Shown one piece after another: positions 28,740 through 36,151 of a stretch of 36,151 bases of DNA. The notes under the pieces were generated by a model, which ran no database searches, had not been told where the DNA came from, and worked only from the letters and a program-made list of their open reading frames with translations. The stretch lies in contig NZ_AQYB01000021.1 of the NCBI RefSeq assembly GCF_000377005.1, forward strand, positions 1-36,151. The letters run 5' to 3'. Within the stretch, counting starts at the first letter, position 1; every line of letters begins with the position of its first letter. The translations under genes and the position numbers were made by a program. This stretch comes from Streptococcus minor DSM 17118. GTDB lineage: Bacteria > Bacillota > Bacilli > Lactobacillales > Streptococcaceae.

Positions 28740-29792
28740 ATGTACTATGTGATTATCCCAGCCTATGAGCCAGACCAAAAGTTAGTCAAGCTTTTGGCAG
28801 AAGTTCACCAACAGTTGGATTGCCAAATCATCCTTGTTAATGATGGGAGTTCTCCGGATACACAGTCTATTTTTAAAGAGATCAGCCACTTAGCCACAAT
28901 CCTAGAACATCCCCAAAATAAGGGGAAGGGGCAGGCACTTCAAACAGCCTTTCGTTACATCCAATCCTTGGATAAAGAAGCAGTCGTGGTAACAGCAGAT
29001 GCCGATGGCCAACACTCTTGCCAGGATATTGACCGCTTGGCTCGAGCTGCTACCCATTTACCCAATCGCTTGATTCTAGGAGTACGAGAATTTACCAAGG
29101 ACATCCCCTTTCGGAGCCGACTTGGCAACCAATTAACCCGAATTCTCTTTAAGCTCCAAACAGGGGTGCCAATCAGGGATACCCAGACTGGACTTCGAGC
29201 CTTTCAGACACAGATGATTCCGTTTATGCTAGGCATCAAGGGGGATCGTTATGAGTATGAGATGAACATGCTTATCCAGGCTAGCCAGCATTATCTGATT
29301 ACAGAGATTCCAATCGAAACCATCTATATTGATGACAATGCCAGCTCCCACTTTCGACCTATCCGAGATAGCCTAACCATTTATAAAAATCTTTTTGCAT
29401 TTGCCCTCACGTCCTTGAGTGCTTTTATCATTGACTATTTGGTTTATGCGACAGTCTTGCTTTCCCTAAATTGGCTTCCTGAAGCCACTCGGATTCTGCT
29501 AGCCAATAGCTTAGGACGAATCACCAGTTCCGTATGTAATTTTAGGATGAACAAGAGTATGGTCTTTCACAATCATCGTTCTATCACGAATACAGCGAGA
29601 GGCTACTTTAGTTTAGCAATCCTCCTCTTCGTTGGTGATACTCTTCTACAGTATTTCCTTCACACCCTACTGGGAATCAATCTTTACCTCGTGAAAATCT
29701 TAGTCGGAACCCTCCTCTTTTTTGTTTCCTGGTTTATTCAAAAATATTTTATTTTTCAAGAAAGGAAAACTTTTTCCCATGAAATTTCATAA
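28740..29792 (+). CDS. Family 2 glycosyltransferase fused to a GtrA-like membrane domain
   Basis: A 350-residue fusion. Residues about 1-205 are a GT-A family 2 glycosyltransferase: VIIPAYEP, VNDGSS (33-38) and DADGQH (87-92) bind the nucleotide sugar, resembling polyprenyl-phosphate sugar synthases. Residues about 220-340 are a GtrA domain with four membrane helices, a family thought to move lipid-linked sugars across the membrane. Together they suggest synthesis and flipping of a polyprenyl-phosphate-sugar donor for surface decoration (inference). AAAGAGGTG precedes the ATG. It is the first of three overlapping genes and is divergent from ilvB. Confidence 0.88.
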   Translation: MYYVIIPAYEPDQKLVKLLAEVHQQLDCQIILVNDGSSPDTQSIFKEISHLATILEHPQNKGKGQALQTAFRYIQSLDKEAVVVTADADGQHSCQDIDRLARAATHLPNRLILGVREFTKDIPFRSRLGNQLTRILFKLQTGVPIRDTQTGLRAFQTQMIPFMLGIKGDRYEYEMNMLIQASQHYLITEIPIETIYIDDNASSHFRPIRDSLTIYKNLFAFALTSLSAFIIDYLVYATVLLSLNWLPEATRILLANSLGRITSSVCNFRMNKSMVFHNHRSITNTARGYFSLAILLFVGDTLLQYFLHTLLGINLYLVKILVGTLLFFVSWFIQKYFIFQERKTFSHEIS

Positions 29793-30705
29793 AAAACCCT
29801 ATACCTACACTCTTATATTTGGTTGCCTGCTCACAGGAGGCTTTGGTTACTCCATGCTCAAAACCTTTGTCTTATCAGAAGCAATAGCAATTGTGGAAGC
29901 GACAGAATCTTCATCCTATCCGACAAAATCCCAAGCCGCTACCGCAACTAGTGCCGTACAGACAGACAACTCCTATTTGGATGAACATATTCAAGCGACG
30001 ATCGAAACCATCACCACCAATAATACCACTGTCTATGTAGCAGATATTCAAATCACTTCGCCTGAGTACCTCCAAACTGCATTAGCCCAAAATACTTTTG
30101 GAACCAATGTGACTGCCAAAACTTCAGAAATAGCAGCAGCCAACCAGGCTATCCTAGCAGTCAATGGAGATTTTTATGGTGCCAATTCCACAGGCTATGT
30201 CATTAAAAATGGGGTTGTCTATCGGGATACAATCCGAGATGATGCCGAAAATGGGGACTTAGCCATCTATGCTGACGGTAGTTTTCGTATCATCTATGAG
30301 AATGAAATTTCAGCCAAAGAATTGGTAGAGGAGGGAGTTATCAACCTACTGGCTTTTGGTCCAAGTCTAGTTGAAGACGGAGAAATTGTGGTCAATAACA
30401 ATACTGAGGTTGGTCAAGCTATGTCCTCTAATCCTCGATCAGCCATCGGTATGATTGAAGAAGAAGATGGTTCACTCCATTATCTTATTGTCGTTTCAGA
30501 TGGCCGAACTGCAGAAAGTGAGGGGCTAACCCTCTATCAGCTAGCTCAAGTGCTTCAATCCTATGGAGCAACAACGGCCTACAATCTTGATGGTGGCGGT
30601 TCTGCAACCCTCTACTTCAATGGTCAAGTCATAAACAAACCAACTACAAATGGTCGTACAATTACAGAAAGGGCGGTGAGTGATATTGTCTATATCGGTT
30701 ACTAA
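29779..30705 (+). CDS. Phosphodiester glycosidase (NAGPA-domain) family secreted protein
   Basis: A 308-residue protein with an N-terminal membrane anchor (residues about 8-28, YTLIFGCLLTGGFGYSM), a Ser/Thr/Ala-rich linker, and a C-terminal NAGPA-type domain (PF09992) with AVNGDFYGANSTGY, SNPRSAIGMIEEED, YLIVVSDGR and TAYNLDGGGSATLYFNG. The family splits sugar-phosphodiester bonds and is often annotated as exopolysaccharide biosynthesis protein. The ATG at 29779 overlaps the previous gene by 14 nt and has AAAGGA upstream. The enzyme would act outside the cell, perhaps editing a phosphate-linked sugar polymer. The substrate is unknown. Confidence 0.87.
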   Translation: MKFHKKPYTYTLIFGCLLTGGFGYSMLKTFVLSEAIAIVEATESSSYPTKSQAATATSAVQTDNSYLDEHIQATIETITTNNTTVYVADIQITSPEYLQTALAQNTFGTNVTAKTSEIAAANQAILAVNGDFYGANSTGYVIKNGVVYRDTIRDDAENGDLAIYADGSFRIIYENEISAKELVEEGVINLLAFGPSLVEDGEIVVNNNTEVGQAMSSNPRSAIGMIEEEDGSLHYLIVVSDGRTAESEGLTLYQLAQVLQSYGATTAYNLDGGGSATLYFNGQVINKPTTNGRTITERAVSDIVYIGY

Positions 30706-31114
30706 GCAAACTCTCAGTCGTTCAAGAAAAACAGCTATTGTATATCTGTTTTTAACATTCTTTTTCTTCATCTTTTCTCGTATCTATATCAGTCTGAGCT
30801 ACGGTGAGCTTTCCTTCTTTATGAATTATCTCTTTCTGGTTCCCCTTATCGGGGGCGCTAGCATTCTGATCATCTTGCACTTCCTGCCTAGCCTATCTAG
30901 AGTCAGCTTTAATCTTTGGAATTCTGGTATAGCTATTTTCACAAGCGGATTTCTCCTAAGGGGAATCATCAACCTATCTGGGCGGTCCACCACTCTAGAT
31001 AAACCTTACTGGCTACTCGGTTCTATCTTTCTTCTATTTTCTCTGATGAGTATCGTTTTCACCCTCTTTGTTTCCAAAAATGAGCTTAAAAATAAGCTAG
31101 ATACTAGTAGATAA
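30680..31114 (+). CDS. Four-helix membrane protein of unknown function
   Basis: A 144-residue integral membrane protein with hydrophobic segments at about 18-35, 47-66, 79-98 and 110-129, and a charged C-terminus (KNELKNKLDTSR). It begins at GTG 30680-30682 inside the 3' end of the glycosidase gene (26-nt overlap), with AAAGGGCGG just upstream, so it is translationally coupled and presumably part of the same system. No family is recognised. A partner or channel for the secreted glycosidase or for the GT2-GtrA protein is possible but unproven. Confidence 0.75.
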   Translation: MILSISVTKQTLSRSRKTAIVYLFLTFFFFIFSRIYISLSYGELSFFMNYLFLVPLIGGASILIILHFLPSLSRVSFNLWNSGIAIFTSGFLLRGIINLSGRSTTLDKPYWLLGSIFLLFSLMSIVFTLFVSKNELKNKLDTSR

Positions 31115-31128
31115 AGGAATGTTGGCAG

Positions 31129-31192
31129 AAAATTCAGAAATTACTCATTTTTTAATCAGATACCTTTCCCTCCAGCTGATTTGTGCTATAAT
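31129..31192 (+). promoter_or_regulatory. ilvD promoter with CodY-like site
   Basis: TGC-TATAAT (31184-31192) is an extended -10, 43 nt before the ilvD start. AAAATTCAGAAATTA (31129-31143) matches 11 of 15 CodY positions with the core TTCAGAAA intact, about 40 nt upstream of the -10. The second part is low confidence. Confidence 0.5.
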
Positions 31193-31234
31193 ATAAAAAG
31201 GAATAGACTTTTGTATTCAGAAAGGAAATCAGAC

Positions 31235-32953
31235 ATGACGGAACAAGAAGCTCTCAAAAAACTTAGACACCGCTCAAATGTCTACGACAGCATGGTCAAA
31301 TCACCCAACCGCGCCATGCTGCGTGCCACCGGAATGACCGATGAAAACTTTGATCAACCTATCGTAGGAGTCATTTCAACATGGGCGGAAAATACGCCTT
31401 GTAATATGCACCTTCATGACTTTGGTAAGGTTGTGAAGGAAGGAGTAAAAGACGCAGGAGCCTGGCCTGTTCAATATGGAACGATTACTGTCGCAGATGG
31501 TATCGCCATGGGAACCCAAGGAATGCGCTTCTCACTAACCTCACGCGATATCATCGCAGACTCTATCGAAGCAGCCATGGGTGGACACAATGTGGATGCC
31601 TTCGTTGCCATCGGAGGCTGTGACAAAAATATGCCTGGTTCCATGATCGCTATCGCCAATATGAATATCCCAGCAATCTTTGCCTACGGCGGAACCATCG
31701 CACCAGGTAACTTGAATGGGAAAAATATTGATCTGGTATCCGTCTTTGAGGGGATTGGAAAGTGGAATAATGGCGATTTGACAGCAGAAGAAGTCCGTGA
31801 CATCGAATGCAACGCCTGCCCTGGGCCTGGCGGATGTGGTGGTATGTATACTGCCAATACAATGGCAACAGCTATCGAAGTATTGGGTATGAGTTTGCCT
31901 GGTTCCTCTTCCAACCCAGCCGAATCAACCGAAAAGAGAGCAGACATTGAAGAAGCTGGACGCGCTGTGGTCAATATGCTGAAAATGGGCCTCAAACCAT
32001 CTGATATCCTGACCCGCGAAGCCTTTGAAGATGCCATCACCGTCACCATGGCACTCGGTGGCTCTACCAATGCTACACTGCACCTCTTAGCTATTGCCCA
32101 TGCGGCAAACGTCGATTTGACCTTGGAAGACTTTAACGATTTCCAAGAGCGTGTCCCTCACTTAGCCGACCTCAAGCCTTCTGGTCAGTATGTCTTCCAA
32201 GACCTCTATGAAGTAGGGGGCGTGCCAGCTGTTATGAAATATCTCCTAGCAAATGGCTTTCTCCACGGAGACCGTATCACTTGTACTGGAAAGACCGTTT
32301 CAGAGAACTTGGAAAACTTTGCTGATTTGACGCCTGGTCAAAAAGTCATCATGCCCCTAGACAATCCCAAACGTGCAGATGGTCCTCTTATCATCCTCAA
32401 GGGAAATCTGGCTCCTGACGGAGCAGTGGCCAAGGTTTCTGGGGTAAAAGTCCGTAGCCATACTGGACCAGCAAAAGTATTTGACTCTGAAGAAGAAGCC
32501 ATCGAAGCAGTCTTGTCTGATAACATCGTCGACGGGGATGTCGTCGTTGTCCGCTATGTCGGACCAAAAGGTGGCCCTGGTATGCCTGAAATGCTTTCCC
32601 TTTCTTCCATGATTGTTGGTAAAGGACAAGGTGATAAGGTAGCCCTTCTGACAGACGGCCGATTCTCAGGTGGAACGTATGGTCTGGTAGTTGGTCATAT
32701 CGCTCCGGAAGCTCAGGATGGCGGACCGATTGCTTACCTGCAAACTGGAGACATCGTCACCGTTGACCAAGACACCAAGGAAATCACTATGCATGTTTCC
32801 GACGAGGAGATCGAAGCCCGCAAAGAAACAACCGTGATTCCACCACTCTATAGCCGGGGTGTCCTTGGGAAATATGCTCATACCGTATCCTCTGCTTCTA
32901 CAGGTGCGGTGACAGACTTCTGGAACATGGACCGGAGTGGTAAAAATAAATAA
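31235..32953 (+). CDS. ilvD: Dihydroxy-acid dehydratase IlvD
   Basis: Iron-sulfur dehydratase, the third step of valine and isoleucine synthesis, acting on the IlvC product. Starting at ATG 31235 (AAAGGAAA upstream) gives 572 residues. Probable cluster cysteines are C56 (NTPCNMH), C129 (GGCDKNMPG) and C201 (within [11 protein letters not shown]); [10 protein letters not shown] and a [13 protein letters not shown] end region are typical of the family. An upstream in-frame TTG extends the frame into the promoter and was rejected. It depends on Fe-S assembly, supplied by the suf operon in this window. It is monocistronic with a strong terminator. Confidence 0.95.
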   Translation: MTEQEALKKLRHRSNVYDSMVKSPNRAMLRATGMTDENFDQPIVGVISTWAENTPCNMHLHDFGKVVKEGVKDAGAWPVQYGTITVADGIAMGTQGMRFSLTSRDIIADSIEAAMGGHNVDAFVAIGGCDKNMPGSMIAIANMNIPAIFAYGGTIAPGNLNGKNIDLVSVFEGIGKWNNGDLTAEEVRDIECNACPGPGGCGGMYTANTMATAIEVLGMSLPGSSSNPAESTEKRADIEEAGRAVVNMLKMGLKPSDILTREAFEDAITVTMALGGSTNATLHLLAIAHAANVDLTLEDFNDFQERVPHLADLKPSGQYVFQDLYEVGGVPAVMKYLLANGFLHGDRITCTGKTVSENLENFADLTPGQKVIMPLDNPKRADGPLIILKGNLAPDGAVAKVSGVKVRSHTGPAKVFDSEEEAIEAVLSDNIVDGDVVVVRYVGPKGGPGMPEMLSLSSMIVGKGQGDKVALLTDGRFSGGTYGLVVGHIAPEAQDGGPIAYLQTGDIVTVDQDTKEITMHVSDEEIEARKETTVIPPLYSRGVLGKYAHTVSSASTGAVTDFWNMDRSGKNK

Positions 32954-32985
32954 AAAAGTAACAATCGTGTGATTGTTACTTTTTT
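32952..32985. terminator. Perfect bidirectional terminator between ilvD and the DUF59 gene
   Basis: AAAAAAGTAACAATC and GATTGTTACTTTTTT form a perfect 15-bp stem with a GTGT loop. It overlaps the last bases of the ilvD stop and abuts the stop of the convergent gene. Confidence 0.92.
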
Positions 32986-33327
32986 CTATCTGGGGCTAAT
33001 ACCTAGGGTAATACGGCCTATACGGCTGATACGGGTCATCTTCCAAACAGGAGACCAGACCACTTCTACTCTGGCATCCTCAATCCCTTCAATCTTCTTG
33101 AGAGCAGCGACCAAATCAATCGGAAGAGTATCCGCACAAGAACAACCTGCATCCGTAAAGGTCATGGTCACTGTGCAAAGCCCCTGCTCATCCAGATGGA
33201 TTTCATAGACCAAACCTAAATTATAGATGTCCAATTCAATTTCAGGATCATAAACTGATTCCAATACTGCAATCAGTTGGTCCGACAGAGCTGCTGCCCG
33301 CTCATTGATTTTGATATCTTCTCTCAT
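32986..33327 (-). CDS. MIP18/DUF59 family metal-sulfur cluster assembly factor (SufT-like)
   Basis: A 113-residue member of the MIP18/PaaD/SufT family implicated in maturing Fe-S proteins. Key strings are ESVYDPEIELDIYNLGLVYEI (residues 23-43) and MTFTDAGCSCADTLP with C62 and C64, including the family's reactive cysteine position. The start is ATG 33325-33327 with AAGGGAA at good spacing; further upstream in-frame codons add a hydrophobic run read from the promoter region. It is close to ilvD, whose product needs a cluster, but transcribed towards it. A dedicated link with IlvD is only a guess. Confidence 0.88.
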   Translation of the reverse strand: MREDIKINERAAALSDQLIAVLESVYDPEIELDIYNLGLVYEIHLDEQGLCTVTMTFTDAGCSCADTLPIDLVAALKKIEGIEDARVEVVWSPVWKMTRISRIGRITLGISPR

Positions 33328-33439
33328 CCTATTTCCCTTCATCTCTTGGTATTTTACAAATAGTATAGAAAATATTCTACCATAAATCTGGGAAATATAC
33401 CTCATATACATCTATTTTTTGAGTTGTAGAAAAACATAG

Positions 33440-33889
33440 TTAAATGCTCCGAGCAGAACCACTCTGACCTTCTCCTACCGGAAAAACATACTTATGTCCC
33501 TGAGTCAAACTATGATAAAAACCTCTTCCATCATAAATCTGAAAAACCTGCATGCTATTACTATCGGCATCTTGATAGATATGTTCGTAGTAAGGATCCC
33601 CCTCAAAAATCTTCTTCAGGTAAGCATTTTCCACTGGTCGTGCCACACCCTCAATCCGAACAACCTGAATCAAATAAGCTTCCTCTGACATAGCTGTCAA
33701 GGCAATCCGTTTGTCCCGCATCAACTGCCCATAAAAATGCGTATCTGGACCAGTCATAAAGAAAATCCCGTCCTCATTAGCTGCTATAATATGGGCATGA
33801 CGCGCATGAGGATTTCCATCCGAATCCACCGTCGCAAAAACCCCCACCTTCATCTCTTCCAACAGATGCATGATTTCTTTGATTTCCAT
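33440..33889 (-). CDS. Pyridoxamine 5'-phosphate oxidase-like (PNPOx fold) protein
   Basis: A 149-residue flavin-binding split-barrel protein: MKVGVFATVDSDGNPHARHA near residues 13-32 and FFMTGPDTHFYGQLMRDKRIAL near 43-64 are typical of the small FMN-binding PNPOx group, followed by VVRIEGVARPV. Such proteins bind FMN, heme or F420-like cofactors; the substrate is not evident, and true pyridoxamine phosphate oxidase activity is unlikely at this size. It has its own promoter (TTAACA-17-TATACT, with TG extension) and a GGGGGTGG site upstream of the ATG. Confidence 0.85.
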   Translation of the reverse strand: MEIKEIMHLLEEMKVGVFATVDSDGNPHARHAHIIAANEDGIFFMTGPDTHFYGQLMRDKRIALTAMSEEAYLIQVVRIEGVARPVENAYLKKIFEGDPYYEHIYQDADSNSMQVFQIYDGRGFYHSLTQGHKYVFPVGEGQSGSARSI

Positions 33890-33924
33890 AAGCCACCCCC
33901 TGAAACCGTTTTCTATCTAACTAC

Positions 33925-33953
33925 AGTATAGCAAAAAAAGATGGGGATGTTAA
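33925..33953 (-). promoter_or_regulatory. Promoter of the PNPOx-like gene
   Basis: TTAACA (33948-33953), 17-nt spacer ending TGC, TATACT (33925-33930) on the minus strand. Confidence 0.7.
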
Positions 33954-34007
33954 GGAGAAATAAAAAGAGAGTCGTGAGCTTTACCTCCTTTTTTAGGAAT
34001 ATTTTAG

Positions 34008-34281
34008 GCAGCCCTTCCAAATAGTCTCCAGATGATTGTCGAACAACCAAAACAAGAAATTTTTGAAAAAATTCTCTATCCAGATATCTACAGTAAAACT
34101 GCTATTATTTGATTAACTTAATTAAGAAATATCGTTTTTATCCCTACTAGTAAACGAACAGCTATCTTTGGTTTATATCTGCTCCTTGCAATGAACGATT
34201 ATTCGTCATATCCTTCTTCACTTCATAAAGGTTGAAGAGGCAATTAAAATTACTATTTTGGAAGATGACTTTGAAGAATGA
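34008..34281 (+). pseudogene. Decayed coding sequence with nonsense and frameshift mutations
   Basis: Reading from 34008 (ATG at 34032) gives a protein-like frame MIVEQPKQEIFEKILYPD and onwards. It is interrupted by TGA (34110-34112) and TAA (34119-34121), each one C-to-T change from an Arg or Gln codon, then continues LRNIVFIPTSKRTAIFGLYL to TGA at 34233. Skipping one base near 34227-34231 restores a frame ending KVEEAIKITILEDDFEE at 34279-34281. I read this as an about 90-codon gene remnant, family unknown. An AAAGGAGG site follows at once, as if another gene used to start there. Alternative: chance reading of AT-rich DNA. Confidence 0.4.
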
Positions 34282-34898
34282 AAGGAGGCCATTATTTCCT
34301 CGAACAAGGTGAGAATGCGATAAAGTTGTAATAAAAAACTGGTTATCAACCTTTAGATGAAGACCACTTTTGATGTATTCTACTTTGTCAAATCTATACC
34401 AGTTATCTTACATTAATATCATTGAAACAATACCAAAAACAGTTGGTGAAATTGCTCTTGAAAATCTTCCTAACAACCAATAAGGCAAATATCAGGCAGT
34501 TTTTCAGGCAGTTTTGCGATTTTTGTATCAAAAAAGACATCCAAGATAAAAATCTTGAATGCCGTGAAACGTTGATATATCGCTGATAATTAACGTTTAC
34601 TAAATTGTGAAGCTTTACGAGCTTTCTTAAGACCTGGTTTTGGGTGATATAAGTCAACTATCTGTAAAGGGCTATTGAACCAAGCTTTCAAAGTCCATTT
34701 TCATTACAAATAAGCAATTATAACCCAATCTTACAAACAATAGATTACCATTAGATTACCAAAAATCTGTTTTCGGAGCTTATGTAGTTGAGGAATAAAT
34801 AATCATCCAGCACATACTATATTAAGAAGTAGTATATCACATTTTCAATTTTATCAAAGATATAGTTTCTATATACTTTTGATTATATGGATAAATTA
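34282..34898. other. Unassigned AT-rich intergenic stretch
   Basis: No intact gene, RNA or mobile element is recognised. Both strands show short open pieces without starts, as in decayed DNA. Two small direct repeats occur: CAGGCAGTTTT twice (34493 and 34505, period 12) and TAGATTACCA twice (34741-34750 and 34752-34761). A loose ATACTA/TAGTAT palindrome lies near 34816-34837. Together with the pseudogene the gene-free stretch spans about 1 kb from 33890. Confidence 0.4.
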
Positions 34899-35762
34899 TC
34901 ACAGAACATTATCAAACTCTAAACTAAATAATTCATCCATAGCTATCCTACTAAACCGAGTAAATGCAATATTTCTATATGTATTGAATCTTTTATCTGG
35001 ATTATCCGGTAAACTAATATTTGATTGGTCTAAAGACTCTATTGCTATGTAATTCGGTCGATAAATATTATTTCCCAATATAACTGGACTAAAATACTTT
35101 CCAACTATTCTCTTTATCTCAGAAGATATTTGATTGTAGTATATGCTTTTTAAATCCAAAAATACCTTATCAAGGATAAATGACCATTTTTTGAAAGACT
35201 CAATAAGTTCTATTTCTTTTTCTGAGATTTCACTTATAAATTTGTCATTTTGTTTATTAGAACCCTTATTTCTTTCAAGCTCAGATTTCGAAATATATAT
35301 TTTAACAGTCGCCCTCTCTTTAAGGAGATCTATTTGTTGCACTAAATTATCGACTGGAATAGAAAAATGTTGTCCAAAATCACGCAATATTTTCAGAATT
35401 CGAATCTCATCGTACTGCTCATATATTCTGATCAGTTCTTTCAATTCTACTAATTTTAATTGCGTAGAAAATGCTTTACAGTTATCAACAAATAGTCTTC
35501 CTAAAAGGATATTTGTTAACACTAAAAACTTCAACTCAGAATATATTTTTTCCATCTCTTCTATATCTGTCTCAATTTTATTAATGTACTCTTCTAACAT
35601 ATTCTTAGATTTTATAAAATTTTTATAACAATCTACAACATTTGAAAATTTATTAAAATCAAGATTGAATTTCTTTAAAAGTTCATACTCCTCTTTACCT
35701 ATTCTATGTAATAGTCTACGACCTATACTGCAACCAACAAAATAGTAACCTTCAACGACCAT
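34899..35762 (-). CDS. Unknown accessory protein with an R-x4-H (HEPN-like) motif
   Basis: A 287-residue, lysine- and isoleucine-rich, apparently soluble and mostly helical protein with no signal peptide or membrane helix. Charged helical stretches (about 45-75 and 160-195) resemble coiled coils. R127-D-F-G-Q-H132 in ILRDFGQHFSIPV recalls the R-x4-6-H catalytic motif of HEPN ribonucleases and many short 'RNxxxH' helical proteins; the usual polar residue after R (often N) is D here. The gene is AT-richer than its neighbours, uses a TAGGAATG site, and lies in an accessory-looking region next to tandem repeats and pseudogene debris. A toxin or phage-defence role is a hypothesis only. Confidence 0.7.
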   Translation of the reverse strand: MVVEGYYFVGCSIGRRLLHRIGKEEYELLKKFNLDFNKFSNVVDCYKNFIKSKNMLEEYINKIETDIEEMEKIYSELKFLVLTNILLGRLFVDNCKAFSTQLKLVELKELIRIYEQYDEIRILKILRDFGQHFSIPVDNLVQQIDLLKERATVKIYISKSELERNKGSNKQNDKFISEISEKEIELIESFKKWSFILDKVFLDLKSIYYNQISSEIKRIVGKYFSPVILGNNIYRPNYIAIESLDQSNISLPDNPDKRFNTYRNIAFTRFSRIAMDELFSLEFDNVL

Positions 35763-35886
35763 TAAACATTCCTACACATATATAAATTCAAATAAAAACT
35801 ATTTAAAATTAAAACTCTGTCATATATAAACTTAAATTGAATATTTTTATTCTTTAATTATCATATTACTTTAATCGATATCCAAC

Positions 35887-35978
35887 ACTGTATCCTACTG
35901 TATCCTACTGTATCCTACTGTATCCTACTGTATCCTACTGTATCCTACTGTATCCTACTGTATCCTACTGTATCCTAC
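35887..35978. repeat. Perfect 10-bp tandem repeat (9.2 copies)
   Basis: TATCCTACTG is repeated eight times without error from 35891 to 35970, with a partial ACTG before and TATCCTAC after. The unit is close to one helical turn. It lies 125 nt upstream of the start of the 287-residue gene. The 124 nt between contain AT-rich DNA with a possible TTGGAT -35 directly beside the array. Confidence 0.95.
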
Positions 35979-36005
35979 CTCCTACCTCCTACCTCCTACC
36001 TCCTA
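35974..36005. repeat. Perfect 7-bp tandem repeat (4.6 copies) abutting the 10-bp array
   Basis: CCTACCT is repeated four times plus CCTA. It shares CCTAC with the 10-bp unit, so the second array appears to have arisen from the last 10-bp copy. On the minus strand it reads as repeated AGGAGG-like (GGTAGGA) strings. Confidence 0.95.
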
Positions 36006-36014
36006 GAGAATAGA

Positions 36015-36151
36015 CTAATTTTTCGTTAAAGTATAGTATTGATTTCTGTCATTTTTGTTTGCACCATACCAGTCAACCATCCCCAATTCTTGTAATTTTT
36101 TCATCGTTTTTACAATAAACTTGCGACTTCTTCCTGTCAGTTCAATCGCTT
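36015..36151 (-). CDS. C-terminal end of a winged-helix-like protein (partial)
   Basis: The minus strand is open from the window edge to TAG at 36015-36017, giving 45 codons: an AIELTGRSRKFIVKTMKKLQ segment, then ELGMVDWYGANKNDRNQYY, then TLTKN. The pattern of a short helix, turn, recognition-type helix (RKFIVKTMKKLQELG) and a beta-wing resembles the winged-helix end of AlbA-like/ATP-binding regulatory proteins or MarR/ArsR-like regulators. The N-terminal part is outside the window, so family and function stay open. The tandem repeats begin 9 nt past its stop. Confidence 0.6.
   Translation of the reverse strand, partial: AIELTGRSRKFIVKTMKKLQELGMVDWYGANKNDRNQYYTLTKN

Noticed and set aside
31181..31234. 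N-terminal extension of IlvD from an in-frame TTG
   Set aside because: The extension overlaps the -10 element; ATG 31235 has a good ribosome binding site and gives the family length.
34403..34657. 84-codon minus-strand frame in the gene-free stretch
   Set aside because: No plausible ribosome binding site, no recognisable fold or motif; probably decayed DNA.
35143..35628. 161-codon plus-strand frame opposite the 287-residue gene
   Set aside because: It is very rich in Ser, Phe and Ile, as expected for the antisense of an AT-rich gene, and has no ribosome binding site; the minus-strand frame is longer and has one.
35887..36005. CRISPR array
   Set aside because: The 10- and 7-bp units repeat head to tail with no spacers, so this is a tandem repeat, not CRISPR.

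Overview
The window looks like a chromosomal segment of a low-GC Gram-positive coccus of the genus Streptococcus, most probably Streptococcus suis or a close relative. The grounds are a streptococcal ComX/SigX sigma factor, an Ami oligopeptide permease in pneumococcal order (A-C-D-E-F), a MecA-RgpG pair, a sufCDSUB operon, and a ComR-type box in front of comX. Protein identities are recognised from residues and motifs only; no database search was possible.

Layout. 1-303: start of comX (minus strand, cut by the window edge), with a ComR-type palindrome and a -10 upstream. 409-6908: amiACDEF, transcribed leftwards from a consensus promoter at 6979-7007. 7129-9589: a DacA/PBP3-like D,D-carboxypeptidase whose SXXK motif lacks its lysine, a lipoprotein and a small membrane protein. 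9860-15183: sufCDSUB (iron-sulfur cluster assembly). 15492-19618: a membrane DUF218/YdcF protein, then rgpG, mecA and uppP. 19747-22052: a polar amino acid ABC transporter with a fused binding protein and permease. 22381-22590: a 69-residue protein with a perfect consensus promoter. 22709-32953: isoleucine/valine synthesis (ilvB, ilvN, ilvC, ilvA leftwards; ilvD rightwards), with a band-7 protein downstream of ilvA and a three-gene surface/polysaccharide cluster (GT2-GtrA fusion, phosphodiester glycosidase, membrane protein) between ilvB and ilvD. 32986-33889: a MIP18/DUF59 protein and a PNPOx-fold protein. 33890-36151: an AT-rich accessory end with decayed coding sequence, an unknown 287-residue gene carrying an R-x4-H motif, two abutting perfect tandem repeats (10-bp and 7-bp units), and the 3' end of a winged-helix-like gene.

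How the genes may work together. Three parts of competence control lie here: comX with a ComR box, the Ami permease that in streptococci imports peptide pheromones, and MecA, the ClpC adaptor that targets SigX. Nitrogen and branched-chain nutrition is a second theme: the ilv genes have an exact 15/15 CodY box at ilvB, and weaker CodY-like boxes lie at amiA and ilvD. A third theme is the cell envelope: DacA-like protein, UppP, RgpG, the DUF218 protein and the GT2-GtrA/glycosidase cluster. No tRNA, rRNA, CRISPR array, complete insertion sequence or replication origin was recognised.
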